The notes: a model not told the origin generated them from the sequence alone. Shown: positions 11,701 to 21,830, counted from the stretch's first letter. The stretch: 32,059 nt of DNA from Chara braunii (GCA_003427395.1 BFEA01000005.1:2011249-2043307), one strand, 5' to 3'. A program made the numbers and translations.

Positions 11701-12690
11701 TTAACTTATACTCTCCACGCCTGATACTAACAAAGTTTGAGTGTATCCTGATCAATCCATTGCAAGATGCCTGTTTCCATATAACTAATTCAACCCATGG
11801 CTAACTCGCTGATTCCAGTGAGGAAGGATCAGTGACATTTTGACTGAAAGAGACTTATCAACCTTGAGATTCTGAATTGATCTCTATCATATGGTTTCCT
11901 TTCTGAATTGAATGAATGGTATTGCTTGAAGTCATTATGAACACGAGGCTCGTAATTAACTTTTAAGAGGGAAGAAACATAGTGGAACCGTTGGGACAAA
12001 CAGGCTGGGGATGAATTATGTTCATTACCCAGACCAATCAGGCGAGCGAATTGATAGTGAGGGTAGGAGTTAGGCAGAAGATCGACGGTGAGCACCAAAC
12101 ACTGGGTCACAAGGCTAGAAGGGATCTTCTAGATCCCAACGTCGAAGAAAAGACGTTAAGATTCTTTCGGACTGTGCTGTGTCTATAGGGTTCAGCACTC
12201 TTGGAAAGGACGATGGAAGAAATCTGTAAGGGAACTATAAATTATGTTATCATTGGATAGCAAGTCGACTCAACTTCCACATGGCTTGATACCCACACCT
12301 ATGACAAAACCTAAGAAGGGAACAGATAAATCTTCCTCTTGTATCTACACCTAAATTTGTTCAAACCACACTCAGAGGTCTTTGAAAATGTGAAGGGATG
12401 GGGTAAAAGGAGTCAGGTTTATGAAAGAATGTTGTTTTCAAGGCTTTGGGGCGTGAGTAGCTTGCTATGAATGGGTTGAAGGTTGACGCTTGTAGCGCAT
12501 TTTGTGTCTGCATCTGTATGTGTGTATGTGATGTCTTGCATCTGCACAGGTGTTGGACGTTTGTGCTGTCTTATGAATTTGAGATCATTTGGGACGACGG
12601 GGCACAACAATTGTGAAAGTGAGGTCCACCGCTCATACAACTCCCCTGATTGACAAGCATACTTATATACTTATATATATATATATATAC
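11701..12690. other. Intergenic, no supported gene; twin hairpins at 12121-12157
   Basis: No recognised coding sequence. A minus-strand frame at 11829-12110 is open but unrecognised. Two perfect adjacent inverted repeats occur at 12121-12137 (GGGATCT, loop TCT, AGATCCC) and 12138-12157 (AACGTC, 8-nt loop, GACGTT). A (TA)n run lies at about 12673-12690. Confidence 0.5.
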
Positions 12691-12694
12691 CTGT

Positions 12695-12800
12695 GACTAA
12701 GATCGTAGTTGGTCCGAGCTTGAACAACTATTGTCAAGAAGCCTGTTTGAGATATTGAGAGAGTGAGAGACATTGGTTCGACCCTGGCTCTCTTAAATGG
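12695..12800 (+). mobile_element. tRNA-derived SINE-like sequence
   Basis: An A-box-like word TAGTTGGTCCGAGC at 12706-12719 resembles the D-arm of tRNAs, and a good B-box GGTTCGACCCT lies at 12775-12785. The 56-bp separation suits an internal pol III promoter. The sequence does not fold into a full tRNA cloverleaf by eye, so I read it as the head of a tRNA-derived SINE or a decayed tRNA. The 3' boundary is unclear. Confidence 0.45.
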
Positions 12801-12839
12801 TAAATAAAGTAAACATAAAATTATTGTTATAGTTGCTAA

Positions 12840-13275
12840 GCGTGGAAGACAGTCCGAATAAGTCGACCTGATTAGATAAGTCGATCCGAGGAGTCAGCAC
12901 CTCGGGGCACGACAAACGGGTCAGTTTTAAGACGTTCTACTGCGCGTATGCCTATGCTACGGTGATCGAGAAAACGCCCTCGATTGGCCTGCCTCTGCGA
13001 TTCCATGTAAAAGCCTTCGCACGTGGGTCAGCGGCTCCGCAGGGATACGCCCACCTAAGGGATGGTGACAACTCCCGCAGGTGGAGGTATGTTGTACCTC
13101 GCGGGACCCTAACCTGTCATAGGGAGTCGCGAGAGGTATAGCACGCGCGCACGGTCGGAGTTGGTATTGCACAAAGTGACAAAGAGACTCCTGCGTGACA
13201 CGACCGTGAGGTCGGACACAAAAACTACTTTGCGTCTGGGTGTGGGACCGCCGCGCGCGACACCGTGCTAAGAGT
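12840..13275. repeat. Stem-loop-rich segment present in at least two copies
   Basis: GC-rich sequence unlike its AT-rich neighbours. 13095-13138 forms a long stem: TACCTC pairs with GAGGTA, GCG with CGC, CCCTA with TAGGG. 13031-13040 is a small GCGG/CCGC hairpin. Positions 13026-13067 recur with one mismatch at 32018-32059, directly after the adapter junction, which indicates either a dispersed repeat or a mate read of this locus. No open frame is convincing. Confidence 0.55.
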
Positions 13276-13279
13276 TTCC

Positions 13280-13940
13280 ATTAAATCTCAAATCCACACT
13301 TTCACATGAAAGGCAGAAAGCGAATCTCCAATGCTAACTAAAACAAACCAAATTGTACTGGAAACACACTCAGTATCCTACCGTCATAGGTGCCTGAACA
13401 CATTTACAAAAACTGACGACCGTTACCAAATTTGTAAATTCACCTCTCTCATCTGTTGCTTCCACCGTTACCAAACTTGTTAATCCACCCCAACAGATTC
13501 TAAGCAGTCTTAACACTTCTGAGAACATCCTTTCTGCTGGACATGGTGTTCGGTAGATGCTCTCCTCTCCTCAAAAATATCCAAAGTCTCCGTAAATGGC
13601 CTCTCTCATTTTCCCCTTCGCAAGGGTGAAATGTGGGGAGAGTGGTTGATCATACGAGAATAAATTTGTTAAAATCGTTCCCTCAGCCACCCTCAGTGTT
13701 TTATGAGCTTCGAGTTTATTTGGAGTTTTTTTTCCCCAAAATATTTAAAATTAATAACTGTGCATCAAGAAAATCATATCAATGAACAAAACTTGTGCAA
13801 TCTTGTCTCTTGGGTTTTATCAAAATATGAAAAAAAACACTAAAGTTAAGGCATTGACGCTTTTTTGTTGTTATTGTTTCTTGTTCCTGTGGTGTTTTAT
13901 GTTTTCCTCTGTCTTTTTGTTGATTTTGCATGCTTTTCAG
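13280..13940. other. No supported gene; upstream of the KDZ-type gene
   Basis: Unique AT-richer sequence. A short word ACCGTTACCAAA is repeated near 13420 and 13464. Upstream exons and the promoter of the gene starting at 13941 may lie here or further left, but I could not identify them. 13861-13940 ends in a pyrimidine-rich tract and TTTTCAG, the acceptor of the first visible exon. Confidence 0.5.
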
Positions 13941-14502
13941 AAATAACGACAGTGAAGAATTTGACTTATCCAATGAGTCTTGTAGATGCATTTGAGACTC
14001 TGCATCTATTTAATTCCTTTCCTTGTGACATGCCAAACATTTTTTTCTATGTGAAAGAAACACTCAATAACAGAGCAGGAACTGACCAGAAACCTAATTA
14101 CACTGAAACTGATGTATATACTATTCTTTCAAAGTTCAATTGCTTTGATAAGAGTTTGTTTCATTATCCAATCTTGGTTGCGGATCATGCACTCCACGTA
14201 ACAGATTCTCAGTTCATTTTGTTACCGAAAGTTGTTTTTTGTTCACATTGTGGAAATAAGCTTGTGTTCAAAGAAGTTTCACTCAGACCATTCTTTTATC
14301 CGATGCAAGGATCTCCACCGAGGGGGATTCTCTACGAGAAAATATGTTGTGATTGTCAGATATAATATTCACACAGTTAGTATGCGATTGGAGAAAAACA
14401 ACGAAGGTTTTACAATGCAACACAGAAAGCTCAAGGTTGGTTTCAAGTGAATTCGGAGACCGTGATCAGTGTCACTCTTCTTCATGAGCATGATAAAAAA
14501 TT
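13941..14502 (+). CDS. Exon 1 (visible): CxC cysteine-cluster domain
   Basis: The acceptor TTTTCAG precedes 13941 and the donor TT|GTAAGT follows 14502; the reading frame starts at 13943. It encodes about 186 residues. A first pair (FCSHCG) lies near residue 100 and a second (KICCDCQ) near residue 135, followed by a YAIGEKQRRFYN-type stretch and SETVISVTLLHEHDKKL. This is the pattern of CxC5-like clusters found with KDZ transposases. Two in-frame stops, TAA at 14363-14365 and TAG at 14378-14380, interrupt it immediately after the second Cys pair, yet the frame stays protein-like on both sides and continues across the splice. An exon start upstream of 13941 is likely but unseen. Confidence 0.65.
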
Positions 14503-14799
14503 GTAAGTTATCATTATCTTGCATATCCTATGCATGTTTATTCATAACTTTTCTTTCAGCAGACATTTTTTTGTTTTGTATTGAATTTTTCTTCTCAGAG
14601 TACTTGTGTGAAGTTGCATGGTTTTTTTTTTTAAGTAGTCTTCTATTTTGATGACACTTGTTTGCTACTTTGAAGGACTCAAAAAGTTGATAGAGATGAA
14701 TGGTGACGAAGAATGTGTCGAGGAGAATTTTATTGAAGTTTTATTTTTTTTTAAATGTAAACCGAAACACTAATTTTTTTTTTTTTTTTTATCATGCAG

Positions 14800-15047
14800 G
14801 TATGAATTGCAGTCTGACTTTGCTACCACCGCAACAATTCACAATGATAGGGAAGTTCTCACAAGATTTTTGAGGATTGATGAGCAAAGCAAAGATTTTT
14901 CAAGACATAAGCACACTGACAGATACATTCTTAACAGACAAAGACTTGAGCATGCATACTTTCATTGGCAGACTTCTTTGTTCCTTCAAAGATATGCACA
15001 ACACCTGATACAATACTTGAATGTCCATATATAATATTCTCCATGAG
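14800..15047 (+). CDS. Exon 2: continuation of the CxC-KDZ gene
   Basis: The acceptor ATGCAG precedes 14800. One base completes the Leu codon begun by TT at 14501-14502, so the frame runs on. It encodes about 77 residues including HNDREVLTRFL and NRQRLEHAYFHWQ, the conserved Arg-Leu-Glu-x-Ala-aromatic-x-Trp pattern seen between the two Cys clusters in this family. The frame ends at TAA 15032-15034. A donor CCATGAG|GTACAT lies at 15047/15048, beyond the stop and in another frame. This 3' end plus intron start is duplicated 93 bp downstream (donor 15140/15141). Confidence 0.6.
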
Positions 15048-15210
15048 GTACATAAACATTTCTTATACTTTTTTTTTTTTTTTCTACAGTTTTTTTTTTA
15101 TATTATTTTCACAGTGTCTGTAGATAATATTCTCCATGAGGTATAAAAGTTTTTCTTATACGTTTTTTTTTTTTTTCTACAGTTGTTTTTTTCGATTTTT
15201 CACATTGAGA
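15023..15210 (+). repeat. 93-bp tandem duplication across the exon 2 splice donor
   Basis: TAATATTCTCCATGAGGTA occurs at 15032 and again at 15125. Each copy is followed by a T-rich tract ending CTACAG. The duplication therefore copies the exon end, the 5' splice site and the start of the intron. In the second copy a 26-nt segment, 15115-15140, lies between an acceptor-like CACAG and the donor GTATAA. Confidence 0.85.
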
Positions 15211-16366
15211 ATGTCAGTTGAACAACATAATGAGATCAGATAGCAGGTGATGGTGAGGAGCGCAAGTGATTTAAGGTTGGTGGGCAATTCGATTCGGGGA
15301 ATGACAAGGAAGAGTTAGATGAGGTGAGAAGGCCAAGTGATTAATGAGGCATGCGGAATTCGATTTATGGGTAGGGAGCAGGGAGGGGATTGTTCGGGGG
15401 AGGGGATGGGGGGGATAAGTGACAAGGGAAGATAGGATCGCAACGAGAGGTGAGGAGGAGGAGAAAGTGACAATATGAGAAGGATGTGAAAGTGATTCTG
15501 GTATGTTTGCGCGAGCGGACGACCATTTTTTCAAGATTTGCACTTGGGTATGTCATCATAACCATTGATTGGACACTAGATCAGAAAATCCTGATCACAG
15601 ACTATGGGGAGTCCAGCCAGGCCTAGTCGTGTATAGCTGGGCTAACCCTCCAGTTTGACATACTGGCATGGAGCATCAGTTGGGCATTACGGTGCTAGAG
15701 TGCAGCACGAGTCTGAGTGAGAGTTCCATTAGACTAGTCTCGTAAGAGGAGTAAAACCGCTAGTACACGGCCCCAACCTTGCTAAGAAACAACTCGTAGC
15801 CTAGTTTTTTTTTTTTGACGCCCGGCCCGCCGAACCATAATGGCTGGCGGCGCCAGCCAAAAAAATAAAAAAAGGCTCTAGCTGTCGGTTCGGAAAGTCC
15901 TGGCGCGGAGTAAGGCGCCTCTGGGCCCGGGGGTACTTGTGCTTTAAGTGAATAGGTTGGAGAGCGAACAGGTTGGAGGTTCATATCCACAATGGAGCGT
16001 GAGACCTACCTGGTGCCGTAGCTGTGACTTCGAGGCGATAAACAACAAGCCTCCTTCAGTAACCTGCATCAGTTGAAGCCACCACATCTTTGAGACTTTT
16101 CCGCGCGGTACATTGCTTATACTGAATATTTTTCCTAAATTCACAATGCTTGTTGTTGATTGTGTATTGTTGAGTCCTTCACATCCTATTGTCTTGTAAT
16201 CAACCCTCGAAGGCTAATGTAATTTTTTTTTTTCTCAATTTAAATTTTTAAAAAAATCTTTTTTGTCTGTTATTATTCTCTTTCACAAGCTTATGAAAGT
16301 TTGTATGAATGTGTGTTTTTCACTTCTTCCGTCTAGCTACAAGATCCTTTTTGGTACCATTTATAG
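15211..16366. other. Intron sequence with a GC-rich palindromic insert
   Basis: Probable intron between exons 2 and 3. 15805-15816 is a T run followed by GC-rich sequence with a perfect 9-bp-arm palindrome at 15841-15859 (TGGCTGGCG, centre G, CGCCAGCCA) and A-rich spacers, suggesting an inserted small element with its A-tail toward the left on the minus strand. A weak B-box-like GGTTCATATCC lies at 15978-15988. About 25 residues that the family usually has between exons 2 and 3 are not found. Confidence 0.45.
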
Positions 16367-16723
16367 GAGGAGGCACAAAATCATCCTACCGAATGTGAGG
16401 ATGAACTCTATGGAAGATATTGTAAGGTTGATGGTCACTTCAAAGTGTGTCGAGCAAGATGTGCCAAGACTGATATCACATTATACCATACAGCAATTGG
16501 CATGATTGTGAAAAGCCGCCCTGAAACACCTTTGCCTCAAGAGAAATGGTGTCGTGTTCATATGCCATCAAAAGCAAGACAAGATGCTTCAAATGAGAGC
16601 AATGAAACTAAGTACATTGAAAATGAAGGCTCTGGCGAACCTGTAGCACTGCGTACTCGCTTTCAATATGAGATTAATATGAGTGATGCCGAATCAATTG
16701 TTCAATCACGCTTCTTCAATAAG
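16367..16723 (+). CDS. Exon 3: second Cys/His cluster and first half of chromodomain
   Basis: The acceptor TTTATAG precedes 16367 and the donor AATAAG|GTATTT follows 16723, both giving phase 0. The 119 residues contain HPTEC (residues 6-10), YCKVDG (18-23), KVCRARC (26-32) and WCRVH (about 55-59), a Cys/His arrangement matching the zinc-cluster that precedes KDZ domains in other organisms. A Ser/Asn/Glu-rich linker follows. The last 20 or so residues, with FQYEINMSDAESIVQSRFFN, match the opening of a chromodomain (hydrophobic-Glu-x-Ile-hydrophobic-x-x-Arg). No internal stop is present. Confidence 0.75.
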
Positions 16724-17040
16724 GTATTTGTGCATTATGGCTCACAACTCTTTTCTTTCTGCAATTTGCAAAGTTCATTATTACTTATAAAATCATTCGT
16801 TAGAGACTTTCTATAGATGGTCCAGCCTGCTGATTATTCGATTAAAATCCAAAAAAATGGATTGTAACAGGTATAGCTTTGTGGTTAATTTCTCCCACTT
16901 TGGCCTATGGTTCCGCCTCGGCAATTCACTATCTACAATTTCATAGAAATAATGAAATTGTTAATCATTATTCTGAACGGTCTGGATGGTATGTTGATCA
17001 TCATGTCGTGAGGCGCAGGTCGCCAATTGGTGCTATATGC

Positions 17041-17113
17041 CTACTCTCTCTCTCTCTCTCTCTCTCACACACACTTGCAAGAAATAATTTCGTTCGTCTT
17101 TTTTTTTTTTTTT
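17041..17113. repeat. (TC)n and poly-T microsatellites
   Basis: (TC)n at about 17045-17066 passing into CACACA, then a T run at about 17099-17113 next to the SINE-like element. Confidence 0.85.
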
Positions 17114-17134
17114 CCAAGGAGTGAAATTCCAAAT

Positions 17135-17660
17135 ACAGTGAGTAGCGGATGGTTCAATGGTTAGAGTACCAGTTGGAAATGCACATTGTGGTCTGAGGTT
17201 GGGGGTTTAAAAACCATGCAGCCTTGTGCACAGGTCGTCATTGGGGTGTTAGGTTGCCACACTGCCACTCATACACTGAGCGCGCATGCACTCGGAAGGC
17301 ACAAAAGTATGTAAGGATCTGCATAGATCTGGGCTGGGATTGCACTTGGGGATGCCCAACAGATACTAGTCACTTTGCAATCCTGGGTCCTCTAGAACAG
17401 CAGCGCGCGCCTCCCCTTGGGTTGTTGGAGGCCACGGGGGGGGAATGGATTTGGGAGGGGCAGGCTCAGTGGGGATGAGTACGGGAGGACTCAAGGGTTT
17501 GCCCCCTTCCTAGCAGGAGTGACTTTCATCCCCACAACACCTGGTGGCTGATTTTGTCTCAGGGATGCATGACCTTGAGTTCGAGCGGGGCGAGCCCTGG
17601 TAGCCCCGGTCCAGGCTGATACTCTGGGTTTGTTGAAAGGTCTTGAGAGTTCCGATCTAG
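17135..17660 (+). mobile_element. tRNA-derived SINE
   Basis: The first 80 bp look like a tRNA: GTAGCGGATGGTTCAATGG with A-box TGGTTCAATGG at 17150-17160, TTAGAGTACC after it, and a degenerate B-box GGTTTAAAAACC near 17204-17215. The tRNA head is followed by a GC-richer unrelated body to about 17660 that has no convincing frame. I see no clear poly-A or short repeat tail, so the 3' end is approximate. It lies in the large intron in the same direction as the gene. Confidence 0.6.
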
Positions 17661-17679
17661 AGTAGTTCTTGTGTGAGTG

Positions 17680-18900
17680 GAAGCACTCGTGGTTAATAGA
17701 CCCCAGAAAATTCGCCGAACTGGAAAGCGAAGCTTGTAAACGAAATGTTAGCGAATTCGTGGTTTTTAAACCTCAATTCGTGTTTTGTGTTCTTGAAGAC
17801 GGAATCCATATTTGCAAATTCGTGGTTTTTGAAAGCCGAAATGTCCATTAACGTGATGAACAACTCTCCAAAGTTAACCTAGTGTTCTTCGAAATTGTAT
17901 CCAGGTGTACGTTCGGGATTTTCGCTGCTGAAATCGCACTTCGGGATTTCGGGATTTTACTAAGCCGTTTCTCGAAATTATATCCAGGCGTACGTTCGGG
18001 ATTTCGCTATCAAAATCGCACTTCGGGATTTCGAGATTTTACTTAGTTATTTCTCGAAGTTATATTCGCACGGGCGTTCGGGATTTCGCTACCAAAATCG
18101 TACTCCGGGATTTCGGGATTTTACTTAGTCATTTCTCGAAGTTATATTCGCACGTGCGTCGGAATTTCGCTACCGAAATCACACTTCAGGATTTCGAGAT
18201 TTTACTTAGCCGTTTCTCGAAGTTATATTCGCACGTGCGGTCGGGATTTGGCTACCAAAACCGCACTTCGGAACTTCGGGATTTTACTTAGTCGTTTCTC
18301 GAAAAATTATATCTGACCGTACATTCGGGATTTCGCTACCGAAATCACACTTCGGGATTTCGGGATTTTACTTAGTCATTTCTCAAAATTCTATCCAACC
18401 GTATGTTCAGGATTTCTCTACTGAAATCGCACTTCGGGATTTCAGGATTTTATTTAGTCATTTCTCGAAGTTATATCCGCACGTGCGTTCGAGATTTCGC
18501 TACCGAAATCGCACTTCGGAATTTCGGGATTTCACTTAGTCGTTTCTCGAAATTATCTCCGAATATACGTTCGGAATTTCGCTACTGAAATCGAACTTCG
18601 GGATTTCGGGATTTCACTTAGTCATTTCTCGAAGTTATATTCGGACGTGCGTCGGGATTTCGCTACCGAAATCACACTTCAGGATTTCGGGATTTTACTT
18701 AGCCGTTTCTCGAAGTTATATTCGCGCGTGCATTCGGGATTTCGCTACCGAAATCGCACTTCGCGATTTTGGGATTTAACTTAGCCATTTCTCGAAGTAA
18801 TATCCGCATGTGCGTTGGGATTTTGCTACCGAAATCGCACTTCAGGATTTCGGGATTTTACAAGGCCGTTTCTCAAAATTATATCCATCAGCACAATTGC
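17680..18900 (+). repeat. 82-bp satellite array, plus orientation
   Basis: From about 17880 the unit TTTCTCGAAGTTATATYCGC, then CGTKCGGGATTTCGCTACC, GAAATCGCACTTCGGGATTT and CGGGATTTTACTTAGTC repeats every 81-84 bp (TTTCTCG at 17968, 18050, 18132, 18213, 18295, 18379). 17680-17880 holds more decayed copies. The unit shares its core (TTCGCTACCGAAAT, CACTTCGGGATTT) with the 80-bp satellite that follows, so the two are related subfamilies. Confidence 0.92.
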
Positions 18901-20789
18901 CACCAATCAGTACAATCTCCACCGCTCGGTGTTTCACTAGCAAAACGCACTTCGGGATTTTCGAGATTACCTTAGTTAAATCCTAATGTTATATCCCCCT
19001 GCAATTCGGTGTTTCGTCACCAAAACACACTTCCGGATTTTCGGGGTTTCCTTCGCTGTATACCATTGTTACACCCCTCACAAATTCAGTATTTCGTTAC
19101 CGAAACACACTTCGGGGTTTTCGGGATTTACCTAGTTGTATTTCGATGTTATATCCCCCTAGGATTCGGTGTTTTATTACCAAACACACTTTGGGATTTT
19201 CGGAATTCACTTTGTTAAATTCCAATCTTATATCCCCCTAATATTTGGTGTTTCGCTAGCGAAACGCACTTCGAAATTTTCGAGATTCACTTAGTTAAAT
19301 CCTAATGTTATATCCTTCTTAGATTCGGTGTTTCGTCACCGAAACACACTTTCGGATTTTCTGGGTTTCCTTAGCTGTATCTCACTGTTAGACCCCCCAC
19401 AAATTCAATGTTTCGTTACCGAAACAAACGTTGGGGTTTTCGGGATTTACTTAGTTGTATTCCGATGTTATATCCCCACAAGATTCGGTGTTTCGTTACC
19501 GAAACACACTTCGGGATTTTCGGGATTCACTTTGTTAAACCCCAATGTTATATCCCCCTAAGAGTCGGTGTTTCGCTAGTGAAATGCATTTCGGGATTTT
19601 CGGCATTCACTTTGTTAAATCCTAATGTTATATCCCCCTGAGATTCGGTGTTTCGTTACCGAAAGACACTTCGGGATTTTTGGGGTTTCCTTAGTTCTAT
19701 CCCACTATTAGACTCCCCACAAATTCGGTGTTTCGTTATCGAAACACACTTCGGGGTTTTCGGGATTTACTTAGTTGTATTCCGATGTTATATCCCCCTG
19801 AGATTCGGTGTTTCGTTACGGAAACACACTTCTGGATTTTCTGGGTTTCTTTAGCTTTATCCCACTTTTAGACCCCCCACAAATTCAGTGTTTCGTTACC
19901 GAAACACACTTCGGGGTTTTCGGGATTTACTTAGTTGTATTACGATGTTATATCCTTATAAGATTCGGTGTTTCGTTACTAAAACATACTTCGGGATTTT
20001 CGGGATTCACTTTGTTAAATTCCAATGTTATATCCCCCTAAGATGCGTTGTTTCGCTAGCGAAACGCACTTCAGGATTTTGGGATTCACTAAGTTAAATC
20101 CTAATGTTATATCCCCTTGAGATTTGGTGTTTCGTTACCGAAACACACTTCGGGATTCTCGGGGTTTCCTTAGTTCTATCCCACTATTACACCCCCCACA
20201 AATTCGGTGTTTCGTTAACGAAACACACTTCGGGGTTTTCGGGATTTACTTAGTGGTATTCCGATGTCATATGCCCCTAAGATTCGGTGTTTCGTTTACG
20301 AAACACACTTTGGGATTTTCGGGGTTTCCTTAGCCGTATCCCGGTGTTAGACCCCTCACAAATTCAGTGTTTCATTATCGAAACACACTTCGGGGTTTTC
20401 GGGATTTGCTTAGTTGTATTCCGATGTTATATCCCCATAAGGTTTAGTATTTCGTTACCGAAACACATTTCGAGATTTTCGGGATTCACTTTGCTAAATT
20501 TCATTGTTATATCCCCTTAGGATTCGTTGTTTCGCTAGCGAAACGCACTTCGGGATTTTTGGGATTCACTTTGTTAAATCCTAATGCTATATCCCCCTAA
20601 GATTCATTGTTTCGTTACCGAAACACACTTCGGGATTTTCGGCGTTTCCTTAGTTGTATCCCACTATTAGGCCTCCAACAAATTTGGTGTTTCGTTACGG
20701 AAACACGCTTCGGGGTTTTCGGGATGTACTTAGTTATATTCCGATGTCATATCCCCCTAAGATTCGGTGTTTCGTTAACGAAACACACT
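18901..20789 (+). repeat. 80-bp satellite array with higher-order structure, plus orientation
   Basis: The unit start (TTCGGTGTTTCG or variant) recurs at about 19322, 19402, 19482, 19562, 19642, 19722, 19802, 19882, 19962 and on to 20761, a strict 80-bp period. Four monomer types are distinguishable: A (GGGGTTTCCTTAG, TAGACCCCCCACAAATTC), B (GGGATTTACTTAGTTGTATT), C (GATTCACTTTGTTAAAT with TTACCGAAACACAC) and D (CGCTAGCGAAACGCAC). From 19242 they run D A B C D A B A B C D A B A B C D A B. Each monomer carries an 8-bp-arm dyad such as GTGTTTCG/CGAAACAC. Frames across it encode repetitive Phe/Arg/Gly-rich peptides and are not genes. Confidence 0.95.
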
Positions 20790-20859
20790 GAGGGTCTAGG
20801 AGGAAGGAAGTGGACGTAGTGGCAGAGGAGAACTTTGGTGTGGTGGCAGGTTAGGCAGA

Positions 20860-20863
<4 letters not shown>

Positions 20864-20906
<43 letters not shown>

Positions 20907-20922
20907 ACTCTTTCTCTCTATC

Positions 20923-20997
<75 letters not shown>

Positions 20998-21000
20998 TTA

Positions 21001-21031
<31 letters not shown>
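20864..21031. repeat. Compound microsatellite (TC)n-(TATC)n-(TG)n
   Basis: (TC)n at 20864-20902, (TATC)n at about 20917-21002, (TG)n at 21003-21031, lying just after the plus-oriented satellite array. Confidence 0.95.
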
Positions 21032-21033
<2 letters not shown>

Positions 21034-21520
21034 TTGGCAAATCTAAAGCACTGGAATCAAAGATATGTCTTTGTTGCTAACTTTTTTTCCATATTTTGTC
21101 TCTGTTTACGTATGTATGTGAATGTCGTTTGTGACAGTGATGTACGTTGTCAACTGCCAAGCATGAACCTGTCACACAAAATGTCATGACTTCTCGTGTC
21201 AAGGTGAGTTGTGTTATGCCTTGAAGTCATCTATGATGTTAGTAACCTATCATCTTATTAGGCTTAATCAATGTGCTTAATGTCAGAATTATCCATTTAA
21301 GGGTGTTCAAATATTAACCATGTAATGTGTTCAGTCCTCACTTTTCATTTTCGGTGTCTTTTTCTGTATTTCTCTTTTGCAGGTTTTGTTTCAGGTAAAA
21401 TTAATATTCCTCATCAATGTTTCGAGATATTTTCGGACGGTAAGATCAGTACTACTGTATAACCTTCCACTTTTTCATAATTCTCTTAAAAAAAAGGAAA
21501 ACAACGTATATTACTAAGCT
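21032..21520 (+). other. Spacer between satellite arms, possible spliced fragment
   Basis: A strong donor-like CAAG|GTGAGT ends at 21203 and an acceptor-like TTTTGCAG precedes 21383, with another TTTCAG 12 bp later that keeps the same frame; a donor ACG|GTAAGA follows about 21440. Joining them gives a short peptide from an ATG at about 21186 (MTSRVK, then VLFQVKLIFLINV). The segment upstream has stops in all frames. This may be a decayed exon pair or chance. Confidence 0.25.
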
Positions 21521-21830
21521 ACTGGCGGGGTAGGCCGGGACACCTTGTTTTCCAGGGCGGCCCGACCCTGCAAGGGCCCAGAAAAAAAAAAACCAAAACA
21601 CTAGTTATACGGAAATATAAACTGAACAACTTTTGCTCAGGGTCATATCCAAATTCTTTACCAAATTTAAAATAAAAAATAAAGAGTAAAAAAATATAAT
21701 TTTTTTTAATTTTTATCACGGTTACGCCAGAGCCGGATACCGGACCAGCCCAGACGTCCAGATTGTAACCATGATTTTTATTATATATATATATATTTTT
21801 TGGCCCGGCTGAGTAAGTGGTCCTAGGCCA
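21521..21830 (-). repeat. AT-rich dispersed repeat, copy 1 (minus)
   Basis: On the minus strand it contains AAATTTGGTAAAGAATTTGG, then GTTCAGTTTAT, TATAAC, a T-run and a GC-rich part. The same order of motifs is present on the plus strand at about 28870-29215. A GC-rich block with GGTTAC/GTAACC ends lies on its other side (21718-21768). Class not recognised; a MITE or other non-autonomous element is possible. Confidence 0.5.

Noticed and set aside
15940-16000. Second SINE promoter (AGGTTGGAGAGCG and GGTTCATATCC)
   Set aside because: The two boxes are too close together (about 10 bp) and both are imperfect.
16879-17124. Open frame after exon 3 as the next exon
   Set aside because: Phase does not fit exon 3's phase-0 donor, it runs into (TC)n, and the exon at 28302 continues the chromodomain exactly.
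18403-20819. Chain of ~70-residue open frames (Phe/Arg/Gly-rich repeats) as a gene family
   Set aside because: They follow exactly the 80-bp satellite period; 80 is not a multiple of 3, and three units (240 bp) give the repeated frame lengths. They are by-products of the satellite.
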